From: Eunapius fragilis
Lineage: Eukaryota; Porifera; Demospongiae; Spongillida; Spongillidae
DNA length: 64,000 nucleotides
Direction: 5' to 3'
Assembly: GCA_963681505.1 (NCBI GenBank)
Contig: OY811991.1
Coordinates: 1,367,501-1,431,500 of the forward strand
Of this stretch, positions 11,048 to 21,600 are shown one piece after another. Within the stretch, counting starts at the first letter, position 1; every line of letters starts with the position of its first letter. The translations under genes and the position numbers were made by a program. The notes under the pieces were generated by a model, which had not been told where the DNA came from, searched no databases, and saw only the letters and a program-made list of their open reading frames with translations.

Positions 11048-11846
11048 TTCTCTCCCTCCCTCCCTCTCTCTCTCGTGAACTCTCTGCCCACAGGTTGCTG
11101 GGTGATAATGGTAATTGTGTTCTTTGTGCTACCAGTGGTCATGGTAATAACAGGTGAGGGTGTATGTGATGTGCCACACCCACCACCTTCATATGTCAGA
11201 GGTCTGCTTAAATTAGAGTGCACGAGAACTCCAGAAGGCATGCAAGCCAATGACAAGTTTATAAGACCTGCTTTGTGCAGTAATACCTCAGACCACTTTC
11301 GTTTTCCATGAAGTGATATTCAGCATGCAATGATTGGGGTGAAGCCTTGGAAGTTAGTTACTGATGAAGTTTACATGAATGCAGTATGGCATGTTCCATG
11401 AAATGATATCGTGTTCCTCACCATTTCCCCCATAAACAGGTATCTCCGGTCGTAGCAGTTGCACGAGCCAGCTCATAGCGCTGTACCTGATTGGTGGAGG
11501 TATCTTGTACGCTCTGCTGGTCTTGTTCAGGACAATCAGCTCCTCCCTCACGTGTGGGCGGAACAGGGGGTGCCTCAAAATGCGCAGGGGCTCCTCCCAC
11601 AGCGCCGCTTTTATTTGCACCTTTGAGGTCCTCTTTCTGACTCTGTTGCTTAGCAACCTGATTGCCCTGGCACTGGGCACCTACCTGGTCATGAAGGACA
11701 TTAAAAATGGCGGCACAAGTGAGTGCAGTGGAGGCATCTACAGGTCAACCGTATTCTTTGTTCTGCTCCAGTATTTGATGTACCTACTGGCTGGCTTGTT
11801 TAGTTGCCTCACCTATGGGTGTCACAAATGTCTCACCTCCAATTAA
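10113..11846 (+). CDS. TMEM272-like four-pass membrane protein, paralogue C (diverged)
   Basis: Exons 10113-10119, 10219-10356, 10469-10735, 11094-11153 and 11440-11846 sum to 879 nt (292 aa plus stop), all GT-AG and phase 1. The N-terminus MARVPPPSYDTVVG keeps PPSY, and RPSAPPLSE keeps PSAP. The middle exon is longer than in A and B, with a CSLCG motif and a basic stretch (RVSRQKRLQ) before the conserved LCC pair. The first membrane segment is WVIMVIVFFVLPVVMVIT. The last exon gives LIALYLIGGGILYALLVLF, a TCGRNRG loop, and two further hydrophobic segments, ending KCLTSN. It is the most diverged of the three, so probably the oldest duplicate. It may differ from B in its extracellular or lumenal part. 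Confidence 0.82.
10741..10905 (+). repeat. 25-bp minisatellite in intron 3 of gene C
   Basis: About six copies of a 25-bp unit (TGGGAGTGGTGCCCAGGGGT plus TGTGT) start a few bases after the donor of exon 3. Units alternate between GAGTGG and GAGTTG. Confidence 0.9.
10973..11072 (+). repeat. (CT)n and CCCT tract before exon 4 of gene C
   Basis: A long CT dinucleotide run passes into a CCCT run and lies about 20 bp upstream of the acceptor at 11094. It occupies the same intron position as the pyrimidine tracts in A and B. Confidence 0.95.
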
Positions 11847-13342
11847 AGCCCAGCTATTATGCAGTACTTTTATCCCATCTATGTATGTGCATTATTGTGT
11901 GTATCTATTGGCCACTTTTTAAAAACATGATTGGTGCTCTTGATGTGTTGTAAGTCATTTCACATGTTACCTTTATATAATCCAGCACAAATTATATAAC
12001 TGGTGATATCATCAAATTAAGGGTAGGTGGGTGGGTACCTGTTAGACCATCTAGCAGCTAATGCATGCATATGAGTTGCCCTACCCCTAACCCTGGGTTA
12101 AAATATCCAGTCAGCCTTTTACTCTGCAACAGTGGGACGTACGACATTGCAATGTACCTTAACAGTGGCTTCACAAGAGTAGAAAAGTCATGTGAATCAG
12201 ATGACTTAGTTACTTGTATGCATTCAATATCTCATATACCTCCATGTTTTGACCTTCCAGCTCATTCTAGTACAAGTAACTAAAAACATTCTCTACGAGA
12301 AAGTTGCAGGTGTATAGGATTTGAAGGCAATTGGTGGTGTAAAAAGCAAGGAAACAAGGTCTAATCAGAAGTAATAGTCCTATATTTCTAGGGTATGTGT
12401 TGTTTTTGTGCTAAAATATAGGACTATTACATCCCTTCTGATAAGACCTTGTTTCCTTGCTTTTTACACCACCAATTGCCTTCAAATCCTATATACCACC
12501 AACTTTCTCGTAGAGAATGTTTTTAGTTACTTGTTTCCTTGATTTTTGTTCACACTCAAATCACTGTGAATATTATGTATCGCTGCCCCCCCCCCCCCCC
12601 CCCCCCCCCACCATCACGTAGCGAGTGATGTAATCCGTAGATCTAGATGTCCATGGATCTGGGTACCAAACTATCAGAGAGGGAAGTTAACTTTGACATC
12701 CCTACCGTATAGTCGATTGTTTACCAAAATATAACATCGACTATTTTATATGAAAGTGGCTCTTCCAGCCTATTCTGAAGCTATTAGTGAAATTTTCATT
12801 GTTTAAAAGTGTTCCTATCCCGAGTTATGCGTTGCCAAGAAGGAGACCATGTTCCGGGACTGGGTACGAGGACAGGCATTACCCTTTTGTTCTCTTACAA
12901 CCGCGTGGTTCTGTGACATAAAACAAAGAAAAAAACTGCTCATTTTTGGCAAAACTTTGGAACACATGTTTTTCAAGTTTAAAAAGAAAAAGATTTCTGA
13001 AGCTATAGCATTGTACTCTCTACAAAACCATTGTCACGCACCCTTCAATTTCTCATTCTGGCACAACAAAGCACTGAAATCATTATTAGCCAAACATTTT
13101 TACGGCAAGCAGCAACTTCTTTCTCTCGTCCAGATAGACAATCAGTTGACCCACGTAACATCCAGAACGAGAGTAGGAGTTGCCACTTGCAGTGCATAGT
13201 TGTGCTATATAACTAAAAGTGCAATTGTAACTTCGTAGAAAATTAAATGAATTAAAAAAATCAGAGAACTTGATGTTCCAAATTTTAGGGATTAGTAACC
13301 ATGGCAAAATAAACATTACTGCCATATTTTTTACATGATGGC
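11847..13342. other. Intergenic region between gene C and the GH43-like gene
   Basis: Contains one complete foldback element (12272-12534) and a 24-base C run (12586-12609). No gene is supported. A short text near 12,970-13,030 resembles part of the foldback element at 3525-3796. Confidence 0.6.
12272..12534. mobile_element. Complete foldback MITE with arms over 100 bp
   Basis: The ends are perfect inverted copies beginning ACAAGTAACTAAAAACATTC, and pairing continues with few mismatches for more than 100 bp on each side, leaving a small loop near 12,395-12,415. The whole element would fold as one hairpin. Related copies are at 28602-28855 and 51648-51893, with relic arms at 1-135, about 46085-46195 and about 61740-61840. 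It has no coding capacity; the superfamily is not assigned. Confidence 0.88.
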
Positions 13343-14800
13343 TCACAAATTTACAAATGGCCACGCATCAACTCCAAATTCAAGGTTGCTTACGAAGGCG
13401 TAGCGGTTGCAGTTCTCGCCCATGCTCGCGTGCCACACCGCGTACCACCTCTGAGTGGCAGCATTTTGAACAAAGGACGCGTGACCGGGTCCGATGAGCT
13501 TTGCGCCTTGCGCCGTTCCCACGAGTCCCGTGGACAGGAGGGGGACCCCCATCTTCTCGTACGGTCCCCAGACGCTGGTGCTACGAGCCACGCCCTCAGA
13601 GTAGCTATCCTGGCAGTACTGGCCCGCGGCAAAGAAGAGGTAATAATATCCGCCCATCTTGACTACCTCTGGTCCTTCGACGAGGGTCCCGCCTGGGACC
13701 CAGCTGGTTATCCACCAAAGACCTGTGGAGTCCATGATTTCTCGCGGAGGCCCGATTTGCGCAACGATTCCTTTCGCGATGTTTATCTCCTGCGCCCAGA
13801 GACGGGTAACCGAGTCACCCACGTTGTTGTCGTCCGTCTTCCACACGAGGTAGGTCCTGCCGTCAGTGTCGCGAAACACGTGGGGGTCTATATCCCCTCC
13901 GGGGGCACCTCCGAGGTCCATGTAGTTTGGAGAGTAAGCGTCCCACGCTCCGGGGCTGGGTCCCGTGCTAGACGTGACCCAGCCTATGCGATGTATTCCG
14001 TCGCTCTGCTGGTCCGCAAAAAATGTGACGCTCACGTTTCCGCCCTCTTCCGTGTTCTCGGGGGCCCATCTGTTGATGCTTGCAGCCCACGGAGGCGGAG
14101 TCCCGCCCAGGCAGTTCCCTTGGTACTCGAAAGAGACGTCCGTATCGACCGTGGCGTTGGCCAGAAGGTCCAGACCCCCTCCCGTGCACTGTAAAAGGTA
14201 CAGGCCTCTCTCGGAGGAACGCCAGGCGAAAGGGTCCGCGCAGGGCACCTGCGAGTTGACCTTGTGGGTGGAGGGGGAGACGCTGCGCACCGGGTGGAGG
14301 CGGAACCGCTGGTCCGGACCGGCCGCATCCCACAGGTCCAGCGTGTCTGGCTCGCTCGTGGTGCAAGGCACAGGGAAGCTTGCCCACTGGTACTGGCACG
14401 CCGCCCGCCCCACGGCTTGGATGTAATACTCGAACTGTGTGTTGTCTCCAAACACAAACTTAAAGATTTGGTTGACACCGGCCTCCGGCCAAGTGTCGAT
14501 TACGTGCGATGTGCAGTCGCTCGGGTAGCTTAGGTAGTGTCCACAGCTGGAAAGAAGGTAAAAGTTGCCTCCCCCTGCGTCCACGAGGGTCCATTCCTGG
14601 TCGATTCCCGTGACGTTCCACAAGTTCACCTTGTCGCACGTGCTCGGATAGCTCACGAAGCGGTACTGGCAGGATGGCCACGCCTCCTCCCGCACGGCTT
14701 CTACGTAGTAGGTCCACCCAGCAGTTGGTTGGTAGGGCGTGAAAGGAGAACCTGCTCGCAGCAACGTCAAAATTACAGAGGAAACCAACACGTACTCCAT
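13343..14800 (-). CDS. Secreted GH43-like glycoside hydrolase with N-terminal beta-trefoil
   Basis: Single uninterrupted frame of 485 aa. Residues 1-17 (MEYVLVSSVILTLLRAG) look like a signal peptide. Residues 27-172 hold three related repeats, each ending in a Q-x-W/F motif (DQEWTL near 67, NQIFKF near 110, DQRFRL near 163), as in ricin-type beta-trefoil carbohydrate-binding domains. Residues 185-485 carry the GH43 signature residues: Asp189 (CADPFAW, general base), Asp305 (DIDPHVF, pKa modulator), Glu376 (LVEGPEVV, general acid) and His440 (GPGHASF). Known GH43 enzymes act on arabinan or xylan-type side chains; the substrate here is not determinable. The frame is intronless and GC-rich beside multi-intron neighbours. 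That suggests horizontal acquisition or retroposition, but it has a signal peptide and sits deep in animal DNA. Confidence 0.82.
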   Translation of the reverse strand: MEYVLVSSVILTLLRAGSPFTPYQPTAGWTYYVEAVREEAWPSCQYRFVSYPSTCDKVNLWNVTGIDQEWTLVDAGGGNFYLLSSCGHYLSYPSDCTSHVIDTWPEAGVNQIFKFVFGDNTQFEYYIQAVGRAACQYQWASFPVPCTTSEPDTLDLWDAAGPDQRFRLHPVRSVSPSTHKVNSQVPCADPFAWRSSERGLYLLQCTGGGLDLLANATVDTDVSFEYQGNCLGGTPPPWAASINRWAPENTEEGGNVSVTFFADQQSDGIHRIGWVTSSTGPSPGAWDAYSPNYMDLGGAPGGDIDPHVFRDTDGRTYLVWKTDDNNVGDSVTRLWAQEINIAKGIVAQIGPPREIMDSTGLWWITSWVPGGTLVEGPEVVKMGGYYYLFFAAGQYCQDSYSEGVARSTSVWGPYEKMGVPLLSTGLVGTAQGAKLIGPGHASFVQNAATQRWYAVWHASMGENCNRYAFVSNLEFGVDAWPFVNL

Positions 14801-15239
14801 GCGTATGGCCCTTACGATGGATTACATCACCCTTATTGAGTAGTCTGGGGACCCGACTGATCAGATATTTTGAGCATGTATTGATTTTTGTAATAGTCAT
14901 ACTTAGTTATCTTCGCAGAAGTCATATTATCATGCAATCTGTGGGCGGATCGGGGGGGGGGGGGGGGGGGGGGGGGAGGCACTAGAGGCACGTGACCCCC
15001 TCATTTTAGCATGATCGCACAACATGACCATAGTTTCGAAAATGCTAAAACTTCACGGTCCCCCTATGGGACTGTGGAGGGTATAGCATACCCCTTGCTG
15101 GGGTGGGAGGCCCCCCCCCCCCCCCCATCCCCCAAGACCTGGATCTGCCCTGGTATAGATATTTCCCAGGTTACAAATGTAGTGCATGAACAGTACAACT
15201 GACATGAAAATTGGGCTTGGTTCGGAGACACCTTATAGC
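14801..15239. other. Intergenic region with homopolymers and a half-palindrome
   Basis: At 14840-14861 lies one arm of the palindromic element found complete at 58014-58070 (GTAGTCTGGGGACCCGACTG). Two long homopolymers follow (G at about 14951-14976, C at about 15110-15126). The block 14940-15154 has weak inverted ends (GGGCGGATC and GATCTGCCC) and may be a decayed MITE. No gene is seen. Confidence 0.5.
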
Positions 15240-17260
15240 CTATGAGTTCTCACCGAACACTGACTGTCTTTGCATAAAGAGCACCTGCCATTTCTGCCAC
15301 AAGACAGGACACCTTCAGTCAGTATGCCTAAAAGGAGGCAAGGAAGTCTGTCAAGGTTATCTCTATGCGTGCACTGAGAACACCACTCCATTCCACAGCT
15401 GCAGCCTGCAAGCCGGTCTAGATTATTTAATAATGGCCAGCAATAAACATTCCTAAGTAAGAGGACATGGGGGCTGGGGATAAATTCTGCTCGAGGGATC
15501 CTCGGAAGAAGCTTGGAGAACCTGCACTCTCCAGTCACCATCATGGCTAATGGACAACGTCTCCCAGTGCTTGGCACCTTACAAGATTCAACTTCACTTC
15601 TAAACAACCAGTATCCTTGTAACATTAGCTTCCACTACAGCAAGCTTGCTTGGTTGCTTGAACGATTTTCAATTAGAGATCACATTTAAAGCTCACCTTC
15701 TGTAAACCTTGTCCAGTACCTTTTGCTATGCAAGATGGCCTTGTGGACTGCAAGGGGCATCTGGAAGCCAAATCAATTCAATCCATATCACTGATAATAT
15801 GGAACTTCCCTAAAAAGCTCTACCGCATCAACCTAAGGGCAAGATAAGAGTTAATGATTCTACCAATGCTCAATTGGAAACTCACCGTTATCCAATTCCC
15901 TTGGCAACAGATATGATTTCTCTAAAATAGATCTGGCAGCAGATGACCAGGGAATACTTTATCCAGAAGCAAGAAGATGCTGTACTGCAAGAAGATGCTA
16001 GTACTGAGTACCCATTGATGATGGGGTGTTGCGCTAACTTTGACTTCCATTAGGCATTAGCTCTAATTTCCAAGAAATCACATATCAGCTGACGGAAGAC
16101 CTCAAAGGAGTAGCTACCTACTTTGATGACATCCTGGTTAGTGTTGGGAAGGCATCAGAACACTTGGAGAATCTCCTCGCTCTTATACAACAGCTAAGGC
16201 AAATTCCTTTCATGCTGCTTAGAAAAAACATTATGCAGAACCGTTCATTTTGTACTTGGACCATGCTCACTTTCAGCAGGGGATTGCAAAAAGGATTGAA
16301 GTTTGGCTCTCTGTCAAGACGGATGCCTCTCCTACAGACATCAGCAATCTTCATTCTTTTCTCGGTTCAGTACAGTTTTATACCCAATTTTAGCAGCTCA
16401 CATAGAATGGCACCAAATGGAAATGAGATTCCACCGAAGATGTAGGCTTTTACGGAACTAAAGAAGAGCACATGTGTGGACACAGTGCTGGCTCTTCCAT
16501 TTGTAATGCAATCAGGTTGATATTGGTACAGTCCTTTTTCAACCCAATCAGATATCAATGAACACCCAATTTGTCAATGCCGGTTTCTGAAACGTTTACA
16601 GAAATTCAACACAGATATAGCCAAATTCAGAAAACACTAGCCATTATATTTCATTTTAGTGACATAAGCCCCCCCCCCCCCCCCCCCCCCCCCCCTTTAT
16701 ACCAGAAAAGGAGTCCTACAACTACAAAAAAAGGAACAATTCTAATTGTATGGCTAACTTAAGAATGATTTCCATCTCACACTCTGTAGCTCATGGCAGT
16801 TATCTGACAGTGGCGTAGGAAAAGGGGGGGGCAGGGGGGGCAACTGCCCCCTCACTTTTAAAAGTGGGGGGGCCATGCCCCCCCACATTTACGTCAGCGA
16901 TACTACAGATAAATGCGTAATTTGTAATGAATTGCACTGATTCTAGTGTAGTTTTGTATGCAAATAGCGTTGGCTTCTGGGGCACAGCTCCAGACCCCAA
17001 TGCGGAAGCTTACAGCACTCCCCTAGCTGGCTGGGGGAGGGGCACCGCTCTCCCGCCATGATGACCATCGAACTTTGCCCCCCCACTTTTAAACTCCTTC
17101 CTACGCCGCTGAGATTCTAAATGGATCCAGGGTAGACATTCCTTCCAGCCTGCAGCCCCAAGTATTCCTGCACATCCAAAGAATGAAGCAGTTGGCCTGT
17201 ACTGCAGTGTACTGGCCAGGGGTCAATAGGGGACATCATGGATCAATGTCAGTGATGAAG
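15240..17260 (+). mobile_element. Decayed Ty3/Gypsy-type LTR retrotransposon fragment
   Basis: Scattered frames match gag-pol landmarks in the usual order. A CCHC zinc knuckle (CHFCHKTGHLQSVC) is at about 15286-15327. The reverse-transcriptase active-site text TYFDDILVS is at about 16115-16141, followed by SEHLENLLAL. An LHSFLGSVQFY-like connection segment is near 16350, and an integrase zinc-binding segment (HIQRMKQLACTAVYWPGV) is near 17174-17227. Frames are broken by many stops and shifts, no long terminal repeats are visible, and a hAT-like foldback (16808-17111) is inserted between the RNase H and integrase regions. It is an inactive relic. Confidence 0.8.
16808..17111. mobile_element. 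hAT-like foldback element, 304 bp
   Basis: Termini CAGTGGCGTAGGA and its near-complement TCCTACGCCGCTG. The interior begins and ends with G- or C-rich runs, giving inverted arms of about 60 bp. CAG...CTG ends with 'GGCGTAGG' are typical of non-autonomous hAT elements. It interrupts the Gypsy relic. Confidence 0.75.
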
Positions 17261-17390
17261 TACACGTGGGAAATGTTAGAAAAAACTAGCCATACTAGTG
17301 GGGAGCATGTTTTGGCATGTTATACACATGTGATGCACATACATGTGTGGAATATTCCATTGGCCATTTAAGTGCTAGGTGCCTAATGGG

Positions 17391-17393
<3 letters not shown>

Positions 17394-17487
<94 letters not shown>
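17394..17487 (+). repeat. (TG)n microsatellite
   Basis: A TG run of more than 40 units between the Gypsy relic and the Piwi upstream region. Confidence 0.97.
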
Positions 17488-17489
<2 letters not shown>

Positions 17490-18654
17490 AGTTCTGGTGT
17501 AACTCTGCTGGCATAGGGTGTATTGCCCTATTCTGTTTGTACATTGCTAGCTGTGTTTATTGTATTCTTTGGAAATCGCTGGCGAGAACACATCAAAGTG
17601 CATGCGTTCTATTTTAGATTCTGCCCAACAAAGGCAACAGAGATAATATTTTAATCCGATGTGTTATACGTTCTAACGCACCATGCGGAAGTGATTGGTA
17701 TAACCATAGATATTAAAGTCTACTTCCATATCTGTGGTACAGCTGCAATTCTTCATAACTGTTGTTAACGACCAGACGAAATGGGAGGAGTCGTCCAATT
17801 CACAGTCCCCCGCACCCCCCACGCATGCGCCCTTGTAATACACGTGGCAGTTGTTAGGCGAGCGGCAAGCTCGCGTAGTTAGCTAGGTAAGCAAAAAAGA
17901 AAAAAAATCGACGAAACAAACGGAGGGTAGGCGGAAAGACAAGTTAAGTACGCAGGTACAAGAAACGCAGAAATAGAAACACACGGTCAACGAAGTGAAG
18001 ACACGAAACTTCAAACAACTGATAGAAGGTACGTGAAGAAGCGCCCTCGTAATTGCCATGTTGCTATGCGAGTGGTGTATGAACCGTGATGTTGACTGAA
18101 AAAGGAAAGGGTGGTTACCAAAACGGTGTAATGCATTGGGTACAGAGCTTTATACGTTAGTCTGAATAGCATAAGTGAATGGACAATAAGTTGCCTGCGA
18201 TTTTAAACCAATTCTCTAAGTAAAAGTAGTTCTAAGGTGCACGATTTGCCTGCTCTTTTTAAATAGAAGGGCTCTTTAAATAGAATTTGGCGGTTTTGCA
18301 CAACGATAATCGATAACAGACGACACTGATACTGGTAGGTGACTGTAAAATACTGAGTGTAGAGTAAAAAAAAAAAAAGGATGCCATTTTGTAAAGGGTA
18401 GAGTGTGCATGTTGAAGCGGCACCCCTCAATCGAGGGCTGCAGATTGGAAAGATAATCTGTTTTTGAAATCTCTATTCCGTTCACATTCAGAGCTAAAGG
18501 CAGGTTAGGTGGGGCACATATTACAAACACAAGATTTAGTAGTGATCAGAGCATTTAATACACCAGTTCTCAACGTTAGTAGAAGTGTATTCATGCATTT
18601 GTGTTATGACCACCTGGTGTTCCATTTTCATTCTCTAGAGCTGCTAACTGACCA
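17488..18654 (+). promoter_or_regulatory. Upstream region and probable non-coding first exon of Piwi
   Basis: No protein-coding gene is seen. GC-rich text at about 17,780-17,886 ends in a good donor (GCTAG|GTAAGC at 17887). A good acceptor (TTCTCTAG) ends at 18638, 16 bp before the Piwi start codon. This suggests a non-coding exon 1 and an intron of about 750 bp. Without transcript data the transcription start is unknown. Confidence 0.4.
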
Positions 18655-21600
18655 ATGGCAGATAAAGCTCCTATAGCAAGAGGAAGGGCACGTGGCAGGT
18701 CTCGTGGAGCAGTACCTCCGGAACCACGGCGACCAGGAGAGGCTCCTCCCGCTGCTGAGGCTCCCCAGGAGGAACAGCGAGTTGGGCGGGGAAGGGGGAG
18801 GGCAGCCCCGCCCCCCTCAGAGCAAGCCACACTGGAGGCCTCTGCTCAGAAGCTGGCTGCTATGACCCTGTCGGCAACAGCCCCTCCCCCCCAAGCCAGG
18901 CCCACTGAAGCGCCTAAGCAACCTCAACCACCAGTAGCGGTACCAGCCCAGAAGAGCCAGGAGCCACCTAGGAGGGTGAGAGGCCCAGTCAGCGAGCCTC
19001 ACACACGACCTGAGCACATGAAGGACAAGACTGGAACGTCTGGCCAGGCCATAACTCTCTCCGCTAACTTCATCAACATGAAGAGTCGTCCCAACAGTGC
19101 CATGTACCAGTACAATGTAGGGTATGCCCCTCCAGTAGAGAGCAGGGGGCTCCGCTACCTGCTCCTGCGTCAACAGGAGGAGATTGTTGGGAAAGTTCGC
19201 ATCTTTGATGGCATGATCCTGTACCTGCCTAAGAGGCTGCCCCAGGATGTGACTGAACTATTGTCTGTTCACCCAAATGACCAGTCCAAGATCAAGCTTA
19301 CCGTTACTCTTACTAATGAACTTGGTCCAACTGATCCAGCCTTTCTTCAGTTGCTTAATATTCTGTTCAGGAACGTTCTTAGGAAGCTTAAGATGAAACA
19401 GATCAACAGAAACTACTTCAATCCGGCATTGGCCATCAAAGTACCACAGCACAGGTATGTGTTGTATGTGCATGCGTGTGTGCATGTGTGTGTGTGTGTG
19501 TGTGTGTGTGGCTTACATAACCATTTCAATGATCATGATGACAGTACTAAGAGTTGTGAGCCATTGTGCTGTGAACAACTCAAGTTTCAGCCTTGTCTGA
19601 CTCATTTAGTGGTGTATATGATTTCTGACCCATGGGAGAGAATGCATGTTGGGTTGAAGGTCACAGAGCCATTTGCTAACCATTTTCCAAACCTGTACTG
19701 CTGATACCTTCAGGCTTGAGCTGTGGCCAGGGTTTTTGACCTCCATCTTGCAGTACGAGAGGAGTGTGATGCTGGGGTTGGACATCTCTCACAAGATACT
19801 ACGCATGGACACAGTTTATGATTTCCTCAATGATCTCTACAATGAAGATCGCAGCCGCTTCAGGGAGACAGCCACCAAGAAGCTAGTGGGAGAAATTGTT
19901 CTTACCAGGTAGTTGATATACATGTGTGTAACATTGTGTAACCAATGCCCCAACCACCACTGTGACTGTTATGAATAGATTACTTATTCATTCATTATAG
20001 GGCCTATAAAAATGCACGTGGTTATTAGGTTTGGGAAGGAATGTTAGTGTGAGACTATTTTATAACCAAAGAAATGTATGTGCAAGCTATGGAGCAATAG
20101 AAAAAAGAAATTGCGTATGAGACTCTAAAGTTCATGCATTTTTGTTGTGCCTGTGTTGATCCTTGTATTTCTCTCCAGGTACAATAATAAAACGTACCGT
20201 GTGGATGATATAGACTGGTCCAAAACTCCACAAGACAAGTTTGATACAGCCACTGGGGAAAAAATATCCTTTGTCGAGTATTACAAGAAGGTTTGTTTGT
20301 TTTTGTTTCCTACATTCTCGGCTTTTGTATTGGGGTGTTGAATTAATTGATGAATGATTGGGTGCGCACACACATATAGGCCTATGATGTCACGATTCAA
20401 GATGTGGCACAACCCCTGCTAGTCTCACAGCCCAAGGCCCGGGACATACGGGCAAGGAAGGGAGACGCTTCTCCTATACTGCTGGTCCCTGAGCTGTGCA
20501 CACGTACTGGTAGGTTCTGTCCCCACTAATGTCATCTTAAAGGTTTTAAGTTGCTACCTTCTCCCTTCCCCTGCTCCACACATCAAATGTCTGACAGGTC
20601 TTTCTGAGGAAGCTAGATCAGACTTTAGGATCATGAAGGACCTTGCAAACTACACCAAGGTTGGCCCCAGCGAGAGAGTAGCTACCATCAAGAACTTCTT
20701 AGGACAGATCAAAACGTGAGCTTGGTGTTCAGACTTGTAGATGTGTTGTAAGCATGCATATGTCACCAGTGTACCAGAGGCCCAGGAGGTTCTTGCAAGC
20801 TGGAATGTTGAGGTGGGTAATTTTTGAAGGATGAGGAGGGGGGGGGGGGGGGGGGGGGGGGGGATATGCTGACAGAGGAAGTGATGATTTCCTGTTGTGG
20901 AATTACTTTTTTTTCCCCTTGCCTTCAGTTTGACAAGGATTTGATCAATTTCAATGGTCGTGTGCTACCACCTGAGAAGATCATCATGAAAAACACTTCT
21001 GTTAGTTGCCTCTCTCACCACCATGTTCCTGCATCATTTTGACCTTGGCCAATCCCCCCCTCTTCCCCATGTGTGCATAGTTTGCCTACCGTCCTGGAGA
21101 GCCTGACTGGTCACGTGAGATGAGAGGAGCTCAACTCATCTCCTCTGTGAACCACCAGAACTACCTGATGGTGTTCACCAGCAGAGATGCAGACAAGGCT
21201 CAGGACCTGTTCCAGACATTGCAGCGTGTGGGGCCTCCCATGGGAATACGCTTTGATGAGCCCATGTTGGCTGAGCTGCCCAATGACCGCACCCAGACCT
21301 TCCTGCAAGGAATAGAGGAGCACCTCACGAGGGAGACACAGATGGTAAGAGGCAGGTGTGAGGCAGGGATGGTGAACAATGGTTATTTGGGGGGGGGGGA
21401 TGGGGAATGGTGGTTTGGATAACAATAGTGTTCTATAGGCCAACATACATGGTGGACTTCCTGCTGATTTATCGCCTGCAACTCAAATGAATACAGGTGA
21501 AAATTCATTTGAGTTGCAGGCAATAAATCAGGCAGGAAGTAGACCCCTGTATTTGGCCTTAAAGCAGGAGTTGCCGTATAAAAGGAGCTTGGATCCAAAA

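Noticed and set aside
13430-14194. 254-codon plus-strand frame opposite the GH43-like gene
   Set aside because: Antisense shadow of a GC-rich coding region; the minus-strand frame has the domain signatures and signal peptide.
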